A stretch of DNA of 15,872 nucleotides from Betaproteobacteria bacterium (lineage in GTDB: Bacteria; Pseudomonadota; Gammaproteobacteria; Burkholderiales; SG8-39): assembly GCA_029858545.1 (NCBI GenBank), contig JAOUFA010000032.1, forward strand, positions 1 through 15,872. The letters are read 5' to 3'. Below are positions 1 through 4,606 of the stretch, piece by piece. Position 1 is the first letter of the stretch; each line of letters begins with the position of its first letter. The translations under genes and the position numbers were made by a program. The notes under the pieces are model-generated. The model did not search any database, was not told where the DNA came from, and saw only the letters and a list, made by a program, of their open reading frames with translations.

Positions 1-420
1 GCCCACGCGCGACAGGTAATACCGGTGGAACCACTCCTGCGAGGTGCCCTCGGGCCACATCCTCGAGAGCGGATCGCGCCGCGGGTCGCTGAAGTGCGCG
101 CGAAGATGGAAGCGGGCGTCGAGCTTACGCAGCATGTCGACCGAGAGCAGGTATTCGCGCAGCAGCAGCAGGTCGTGCCCGCCCTTGCCGCCGGTCAGGA
201 GCGAGGCGAAATCCATCTGCGAGCCGCCGGAAAAATCGGTGCGCTCGACGATGATGGTCGCCTCGGAGACGTAGCGGTCGGAGGCGATCGGGCCCCAGTA
301 GAGGATCGCGAGCGCGATCGCGATCCACGCCGCCTTGAACGTGCGATGACGGGCGAACCGCCGCCAGAGCGCCGCGCCCCTGGAGGCGAAGCCTGCGAGA
401 TGCCCGATGATCCTGTCCAT
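1..420 (-). CDS. kpsE: Capsule polysaccharide export inner-membrane protein, KpsE/CtrB/BexC family (N-terminal part, runs off left edge)
   Basis: Reading the minus strand from ATG at 420 gives an open frame to the window edge (140 residues), so this is the N-terminal part only. It starts MDRIIGHLAGFASRG, has one hydrophobic segment at about residues 30-41, and is followed directly by SDRYVSEATIIVERTD, the conserved start of the periplasmic domain in KpsE/CtrB/BexC proteins. In this family the protein is a membrane adaptor of the polysaccharide co-polymerase type that spans the periplasm between the KpsMT transporter and the outer-membrane KpsD pore. Its ATG overlaps the kpsT stop (TGATG at 422-418), which indicates translational coupling. 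The predicted second membrane segment near the C-terminus lies outside the window. Family call is based on the N-terminal motif and on operon context; both agree. Confidence 0.85.
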   Translation of the reverse strand, partial: MDRIIGHLAGFASRGAALWRRFARHRTFKAAWIAIALAILYWGPIASDRYVSEATIIVERTDFSGGSQMDFASLLTGGKGGHDLLLLREYLLSVDMLRKLDARFHLRAHFSDPRRDPLSRMWPEGTSQEWFHRYYLSRVG

Positions 421-1097
421 CACGGTCCGTGGGCCTGCGCTTCGGCGGCGCGGTAGGCGGCAAGCGCGTCGTCGATCTTGTCGAACCACTGGGCCTGCCC
501 ACCGGTCAACAGGACGCCCGACTGGCAGTAGTCCTTCAAGGTCCTTTCCTCATGCGACACCATGATCAGCATCGACTTGCCGGCAAGGGCCTTGAAGGCT
601 TCGCGCGACTTGACCCTGAAGGTCGCGTCGCCCACCGCGGTCAGCTCGTCGACGAGGTAGCACTCGAATTCGAAGGCGAGCGAAAGCGCGAACTTGAGGC
701 GCGCCTGCATGCCGGAGGAGTAGGTCTTGATCGGGTCGTCGAAGGCCTCGCCCAGTTCGGCGAAATCCTCGATGTAGGCGACGCGCTCCACGATTTCGCG
801 GTCGTCGCCGTGCAGGCGGCATACGAACTTGGCGTTCTGCCGCCCCGATAGCGAACCCTGCAATCCCCCCGCGAGGCCGAGCGGCCAGGAGGTCCGGCAG
901 CGCCGCTCGATCCTGCCGCGCGTCGGCTGGTCGATGCCGCCGATGAGGCGCAGCAGGGTCGATTTTCCCGCGCCGTTGTGTCCGATGAGGCCGACGCTGC
1001 AGCGCGCGGGGATGTCGAGCGTGATGCCGCGCAACACCCACTTGCCCGCGCCGTGTTCGGTGCGGTAGCGCTTGTGGACGTCGTCGAGGATGATCAC
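420..1097 (-). CDS. kpsT: Capsule polysaccharide ABC transporter, ATP-binding subunit KpsT
   Basis: 225 residues, the usual KpsT length (about 220). From the chosen start I see Walker A GHNGAGKST at 39-47, the family-typical stretch SWPLGLAGGLQGSLSGRQN at 70-88, an ABC signature of the KpsT/Wzt type YSSGMQARL at 126-134, Walker B YLVDELTAVGD at 147-157 and the H-loop VSH at 180-182. It hydrolyses ATP to drive export of lipid-anchored capsular polysaccharide through KpsM. The longer open frame upstream (to 1166) begins with an Arg/Ala/Pro stretch unlike the family; the GTG at 1097 starts exactly at MIILDDVHKRY, where KpsT proteins begin, and overlaps the kpsM stop as GTGA (1097-1094). The stop overlaps the kpsE start by one base, so kpsM, kpsT and kpsE form one tightly coupled operon. 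Confidence 0.95.
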   Translation of the reverse strand: MIILDDVHKRYRTEHGAGKWVLRGITLDIPARCSVGLIGHNGAGKSTLLRLIGGIDQPTRGRIERRCRTSWPLGLAGGLQGSLSGRQNAKFVCRLHGDDREIVERVAYIEDFAELGEAFDDPIKTYSSGMQARLKFALSLAFEFECYLVDELTAVGDATFRVKSREAFKALAGKSMLIMVSHEERTLKDYCQSGVLLTGGQAQWFDKIDDALAAYRAAEAQAHGP

Positions 1098-1879
1098 AGG
1101 GTCACCAGCCGCCGGGCATAGCGCACCTGGAGCGCGAGCCCGAGGAACAGCGCGAGCAGCGCGCATCCGGCGAGGTAGCCGCGGTCCAGCGAGGGCAGCG
1201 GCGGATAGCTGGAGAAGAAGGACACGCGCATCATTTCAATGCCCTGCATGACCGGGTTGAGCATCAGCCAGTCCCGCGCCGCGGGAGGCAGGATGTGGGG
1301 CGAAAACATCACCCCGGACACCAGATAAAGCGGCATGAATACGAGCCGCGCGATCTTGCCGATTTCCGGAACCAACACGTTGCCGACCGAGAGCGCCATG
1401 CCGAGGCCGGTGCCGAAGCACCAGAGCAGCGCGTAGGCCGCGCCGAACTGGAGCGGGTCGCGCGGCAGCACCTCCAGACCGAGTAGCGCGGTACCGCTCA
1501 TGAGCACGGCGGCCACCAGGATCTGCAGCAGTCCTTCGAGAAGGCAGCGCGAAATGACGGCATCGATCGGCTTGACTTGTCGATAGGAAAACAGTGCGGC
1601 GTTGGCGGCGATCGCCTCCATCGCGCGATCCGCCGGACTCCTGAACATCTGGTAGCCGAGCACGCCGATCGCGAGAAAGACCGTGAAGTCGACGCCCGCG
1701 CCGGCGCGCGCACGGATCGCCGAGAAGATCACCATCAGGAAGGCGATCTGCGCGACCGGGTCCAGCAAAAGCCAAACCCATGCACCACGGCCGGCAGCAA
1801 GTCGCGTGACTGCCTCGCGCAGGAATAGCGCTTTCCACACAGACAAGGTGACATCGAGCGAGGAGCGCATTGCAGTCAT
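1094..1879 (-). CDS. kpsM: Capsule polysaccharide ABC transporter, permease subunit KpsM
   Basis: 261 residues from ATG 1879 (E. coli KpsM is about 258). An ABC-2 type permease with about six membrane segments, near residues 34-54, 64-82, 112-133, 144-168, 176-194 and 236-254. It has the conserved region LFLREAVTRLAAGRGAW and the C-terminal LMLNPVMQGIEMMR motif of KpsM/BexB/CtrC. It forms the inner-membrane channel for the polysaccharide, energised by KpsT. The open frame extends to 1984, but the extra residues are polar, contain a strong -10-like hexamer and do not resemble KpsM. ATG 1879 or ATG 1870 fit better; neither has a clear Shine-Dalgarno sequence. It is the first gene of the kpsMTE operon. 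Confidence 0.92.
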   Translation of the reverse strand: MTAMRSSLDVTLSVWKALFLREAVTRLAAGRGAWVWLLLDPVAQIAFLMVIFSAIRARAGAGVDFTVFLAIGVLGYQMFRSPADRAMEAIAANAALFSYRQVKPIDAVISRCLLEGLLQILVAAVLMSGTALLGLEVLPRDPLQFGAAYALLWCFGTGLGMALSVGNVLVPEIGKIARLVFMPLYLVSGVMFSPHILPPAARDWLMLNPVMQGIEMMRVSFFSSYPPLPSLDRGYLAGCALLALFLGLALQVRYARRLVTL

Positions 1880-1931
1880 GGCTTCAGGTGGCGATGTTCC
1901 GTCATAAAAGATATGCCATCGTATGCCTTCA

Positions 1932-1937
1932 ATTATA
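1932..1937 (-). promoter_or_regulatory. Candidate -10 element upstream of kpsMTE
   Basis: A perfect TATAAT on the minus strand about 53 bp before the chosen kpsM start, inside an AT-rich island in otherwise GC-rich DNA. No good -35 hexamer lies 16-18 bp upstream, so the element may need an activator or may not be a promoter. It fits the gap between the preceding gene and the kps operon. Confidence 0.4.
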
Positions 1938-1962
1938 GGGTGAAACTCAAAGTTCCACGGTT

Positions 1963-1993
1963 CGCCGGCCGTGCATCCCCACATCGGCCGGCG
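1963..1993. repeat. Perfect 9-bp inverted repeat between the pagL-like gene and kpsM
   Basis: Arms CGCCGGCCG (1963-1971) and CGGCCGGCG (1985-1993) are perfect complements around a 13-nt loop. The structure lies 14 bp past the stop of the upstream minus-strand gene and 26 bp before the TATAAT candidate. No T-run follows on either strand, so it is not a classic intrinsic terminator. It could be a weak terminator, a mRNA 3' end stabiliser or an operator for the kps promoter. Confidence 0.55.
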
Positions 1994-2006
1994 CGCGCAG
2001 CGCGTC

Positions 2007-2699
2007 TCAATATTGCCAGCGCACTCCCAGCGTCACGAAATTCGACCCCACGCGCGGCGGCGCGACGAGTCCGAAGACTCCCGAGCGATGGTGGATGCGC
2101 GTCACCACGCTCCACGCGCTATGGTCGCCGACACTCCAGTCGAGTTCGTAGGCGTTGTACTGCTGCAGGCGGTAGCGCCGCGCGGGGGCGAAGCGCGGGC
2201 CGTCTTCGTAGCGGGGCGTGCCGAGCGCATACGAGGCGCCGATGCCGAAACCGAAACGCATGCGCAGCGCGCCCCAGACCGCGGGCGGGACGCGTATCAG
2301 CCAGGCGAGATCAAGCTCGCCGTTTTCCTGCAGGCCGTGGTGCTTCACGCCGATGACTTCCCAGCCGGTGGCGACCTGCGATGCGCCCAGCGCATCGCCG
2401 AAGGCCGCGAGCCACGACGGGGGGTCGGTCGCGGCGTGCCAGCCGATCGCGGCGAAATAGCTCGGGTCGTAGCGCAGCGCGCCGCGCAGCCATTTGCCCG
2501 GCATATCGGGGAGATTGGCGTCGACGCCTTGGCCCGCATAGAGGCTCAGCATCGCGCGCGGTTCATCGGCGGCGCGCGACGGACCGCCGGCGAGCAGTAG
2601 CGCGAGCGCGATACCCGCGGCGAGCGCGATGCGACGCGGTCGGGAATCGGCGACGGCGCACCCCGTTTTCGGCGGTGTCGTTTTGGAAATGAGTTGCAT
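2007..2699 (-). CDS. PagL-like outer-membrane beta-barrel protein (lipid A 3-O-deacylase / acyloxyacyl hydrolase family)
   Basis: 230 residues from ATG 2699; an in-frame GTG at 2714 would add five. A signal peptide is visible: RPRRIALAAGIALALLLAG, then PSRA before ADEP (cleavage near residue 43, long n-region). The mature part shows alternating polar/hydrophobic strands and ends in an aromatic residue (RWQY), as outer-membrane barrels do. The C-terminal motif RIHHRSGVFGL with downstream GSNFVTLGVR is typical of PagL-like acyloxyacyl hydrolases; the HRS triplet (H204, S206) matches the His-x-Ser catalytic pair of PagL. The catalytic Glu is not obvious at the expected spacing, so enzymatic activity is uncertain. 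PagL removes the 3-O acyl chain of lipid A in the outer membrane. It lies upstream of kpsMTE on the same strand, separated from it by about 127 bp, and divergently from kpsS. Confidence 0.75.
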   Translation of the reverse strand: MQLISKTTPPKTGCAVADSRPRRIALAAGIALALLLAGGPSRAADEPRAMLSLYAGQGVDANLPDMPGKWLRGALRYDPSYFAAIGWHAATDPPSWLAAFGDALGASQVATGWEVIGVKHHGLQENGELDLAWLIRVPPAVWGALRMRFGFGIGASYALGTPRYEDGPRFAPARRYRLQQYNAYELDWSVGDHSAWSVVTRIHHRSGVFGLVAPPRVGSNFVTLGVRWQY

Positions 2700-2781
2700 C
2701 ACCTGCTGGTCCACCTCGTGTCCATGCGATTTAAACGCGCCGTGTGTCGTTGCGCCGCGTCGTCTCGCCGCGCGCTCCGTA

Positions 2782-2808
2782 ATGCTACGTAATCCCTGCG
2801 AAGGTCAA
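2782..2808 (-). promoter_or_regulatory. Weak candidate promoter for the pagL-like gene
   Basis: On the minus strand TTGACC (2808-2803) is followed after 15 bp by TAGCAT (2787-2782). The -35 is good, the spacer short and the -10 only four of six. Two copies of CGTAAT spaced 10 bp apart (2778-2783 and 2788-2793, plus strand) overlap the -10 and could be a regulator site. Confidence 0.25.
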
Positions 2809-2882
2809 GTTCTGTCAGGCGCCCGCCGCCGCGTATCGCCCCTAGACCGTTTGGGTAATACTCTTTCCGTGAGGAAATTGGC

Positions 2883-2888
2883 TAAAAT
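2883..2888 (+). promoter_or_regulatory. Candidate -10 element for kpsS
   Basis: TAAAAT on the plus strand, five of six to consensus, about 170 bp before the kpsS start. No convincing -35 stands 17 bp upstream. If used, the transcript would carry a leader of about 160 nt that includes the tandem repeats and hairpins described next. Confidence 0.3.
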
Positions 2889-2927
2889 GCCGACATCCGG
2901 CAGGCAGCTGCGCGAAGCGTATTGCAG

Positions 2928-2957
2928 GTAACGCAAAGTAACGCAAAGTAAATGCAA
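2928..2957 (+). repeat. Tandem 10-bp direct repeat in the kpsS leader
   Basis: GTAACGCAAA is repeated perfectly at 2928-2937 and 2938-2947, followed by a degenerate third unit GTAAATGCAA at 2948-2957. The 10-bp period is one helical turn, as expected for sites read by a DNA-binding protein on one face. It lies between the divergent pagL-like and kpsS genes. Function unknown. Confidence 0.6.
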
Positions 2958-2960
2958 GAC

Positions 2961-3017
2961 GGCTTCGGGCGCGGAGGCGTCACCCTTTGATTTCAACCCC
3001 GAAGCCCGCGGCTTCGG
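2961..3017 (+). promoter_or_regulatory. Two mutually exclusive hairpins in the kpsS 5' leader
   Basis: GGCTTCGGG at 2961-2969 is fully complementary to CCCGAAGCC at 2998-3006. The same right arm can instead pair with GGCTTCGG at 3010-3017 (8 bp, 3-nt loop 3007-3009). The two stems cannot form together. The arrangement resembles an RNA switch or attenuator 40 nt before the kpsS start. No U-tract follows the second stem, so a Rho-independent terminator is not supported. Confidence 0.4.
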
Positions 3018-3057
3018 CGCAACAGGACGCGGCGAACGTCGTGCGGGAAACCAAAAA

Positions 3058-4527
3058 ATGTTGATGTCGATGTCCCACAAGTGGCGTCAATTTCCCGGCA
3101 GGGTACTGCTGCTGCAGGGCCCGGTGGGCCCGTTCTTCCTGCGCTTCGCGCGCGCGCTGCGCGCGGCGGGCGCCGAGGAAGTCCACAAGGTGAATTTTAA
3201 CGGCGGCGACCGGCTGTTCTATCCGCGCCACGCGGTGAATTTTTCCGGCCGCCCCGAGCAATGGCCCGCGTTCCTCGAGCAGTTGCTCAAGCGCCATAAG
3301 ATCGACGCGGTGCTGCTGTTCGGCGACTGCCGGCCGATCCATCGCGCCGCGATCGAGGTCGCGCAGCACTGCGGGGTCTATGTCGGCGTGTTCGAGGAAG
3401 GTTACGTGCGCCCGAATTTCGTCACCTACGAACGCTATGGCGCGAACGGCCATTCGAATATTCCGCGCTCCGCCGAGTTCTACCGCGGGCTGCCCGAGAC
3501 GCCGTCGTTCGCCGAGCCGCAGGTGGGCAATGCATTCTGGATCACGGCGCTGTGGGCGATGCTTTACTTTACCGCCGCGACGCTGCTGCGGCCGCTCTAC
3601 CGCCACTACCGGCACCACCGGCGGTTGTCGATGCTGGAGGGCCTGCCCTGGATCCGCAGCGCCTGGCGCAAGCTTTACTACGCGTTCGCCGAGCGCGGCA
3701 TTCAGGCGCGGCTGACCGGGGCCCTGTCGGGACGCTACTTCCTGCTGCCGTTGCAGGTGAGCACCGACAGCCAGGTGCACGTGCATTCCCGCTACGAATC
3801 GGTGCCCAAATTCATCGAGGATGTCGTCGCCTCGTTCGCGGCCCATGCGCCCGGCGACAGCGTGCTGGTCGTCAAGCACCACCCGCTCGATCGCGGCTAT
3901 CACGACTACTCGGCGCTGATACGCGAGCTGGCGGCGCGCTTCGGGTTGCGCGATCGGATACTCTACGTTCACGACCTGCATTTGCCGCGCCTGCTGGATC
4001 ATGCGGCGGGCGTGGTGCTGATCAACAGCACGGTCGGCATGTCGGCGTTGTTCCACCGCGCCGCGGTCAAGGTGTGCGGCACCGCGCTCTATGATTTTGC
4101 CGGACTGACCTATCAGGGCGCGCTCGACGACTTCTGGCACGCGGCGGCCGGGTTCCGCCCCGACGCGCTGCTTTTCGGGAAATTCCGCAATTATCTGATC
4201 CGCCACACGCAGCTGTGCGGCAGTTTTTACCGGCGTTTCGACTTCACGCAGTCGCTCGGGGGCGATTCGCTCGATCGCCAGGCGAGTTCTCCGCCCGCGC
4301 CGGAGACCGGGGCGGGCGTCCAGGCCCTCGTGCCGGCCGAGCGGCGCGCCGCGTCGCGAGTCGAGGGCGCGGCGCCTCTCGCGCACCGGCCCGAGCTCGT
4401 GATGATCTCCTCGCATGCGCCGCGCGACCGGGCCGAGCGCCGGCGCGACCCGACGGCGGCGGACCTCGAGCGCAGGAGACGCGCACGGGAATCGCCGATT
4501 CGGCAGCAGCGACCGCTGCACGACTGA
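3058..4527 (+). CDS. kpsS: Capsule anchor beta-Kdo transferase KpsS (capsular polysaccharide biosynthesis protein)
   Basis: 489 residues. It matches KpsS motif after motif: VLLLQGPVGPFF at 16-27, NFNGGDRLFYP, FGDCRPIHRAA, FEEGYVRPNF, LPLQVSTDSQ, KHHPLDRGYHDY from 273, RILYVHDLHLPRLLDHA, and INST at 322-325 with GMSALFHRAAVKV and ALYDFAGLTYQGAL beyond. KpsS adds the first beta-linked Kdo to lyso-phosphatidylglycerol, starting the oligo-Kdo linker that anchors ABC-exported capsules; KpsC extends it and is not in this window. ATG 3058 has GGGAA eight bases upstream; ATG 3070 is an alternative. The family core is about 390 residues; here some 90 extra C-terminal residues, rich in Arg, Ala and Pro and predicted disordered, follow FYRRFDF near 394. 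It begins divergently from the pagL-like gene and lies just before the export-protein gene on the same strand. Confidence 0.93.
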   Translation: MLMSMSHKWRQFPGRVLLLQGPVGPFFLRFARALRAAGAEEVHKVNFNGGDRLFYPRHAVNFSGRPEQWPAFLEQLLKRHKIDAVLLFGDCRPIHRAAIEVAQHCGVYVGVFEEGYVRPNFVTYERYGANGHSNIPRSAEFYRGLPETPSFAEPQVGNAFWITALWAMLYFTAATLLRPLYRHYRHHRRLSMLEGLPWIRSAWRKLYYAFAERGIQARLTGALSGRYFLLPLQVSTDSQVHVHSRYESVPKFIEDVVASFAAHAPGDSVLVVKHHPLDRGYHDYSALIRELAARFGLRDRILYVHDLHLPRLLDHAAGVVLINSTVGMSALFHRAAVKVCGTALYDFAGLTYQGALDDFWHAAAGFRPDALLFGKFRNYLIRHTQLCGSFYRRFDFTQSLGGDSLDRQASSPPAPETGAGVQALVPAERRAASRVEGAAPLAHRPELVMISSHAPRDRAERRRDPTAADLERRRRARESPIRQQRPLHD

Positions 4528-4534
4528 ATCCGGC

Positions 4535-4563
4535 GCGGCGCGGGCGCCGCCCCGGCGGGCGGC
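4535..4563. repeat. Overlapping GC-rich inverted repeats after kpsS
   Basis: GCGGCGC (4535-4541) pairs with GCGCCGC (4544-4550), and GCCGCCC (4546-4552) pairs with GGGCGGC (4557-4563); the two stems share bases. They begin 7 bp after the kpsS stop and end 5 bp before the next promoter candidate. No T-run follows, so this is at most a weak or Rho-assisted terminator. High local GC makes chance stems likely. Confidence 0.3.
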
Positions 4564-4567
4564 AGGC

Positions 4568-4596
4568 TTGGTCGAATCGGGCCGAGCACGTACAAT
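4568..4596 (+). promoter_or_regulatory. Sigma-70-type promoter candidate for kpsD
   Basis: TTGGTC (-35, 4568-4573), exactly 17 bp, then TACAAT (-10, 4591-4596, five of six). This is the best-formed promoter in the window and sits in the short gap between kpsS and the export protein gene. Initiation would be near 4603, only a few bases before ATG 4607, so the mRNA would be nearly leaderless or translation would start at ATG 4628. Confidence 0.55.
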
Positions 4597-4606
4597 CCCG
4601 CGGCTT

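Noticed and set aside
1098..1166. Upstream extension of kpsT
   Set aside because: The extra residues are Arg/Ala/Pro noise inside kpsM; GTG 1097 fits family length and overlaps the kpsM stop.
2168..2177. GGCGGTAGCG, resembling the ops element recognised by RfaH
   Set aside because: It lies on the strand opposite to the coding strand within the pagL-like gene and simply encodes Arg-Tyr-Arg codons; not in a leader.
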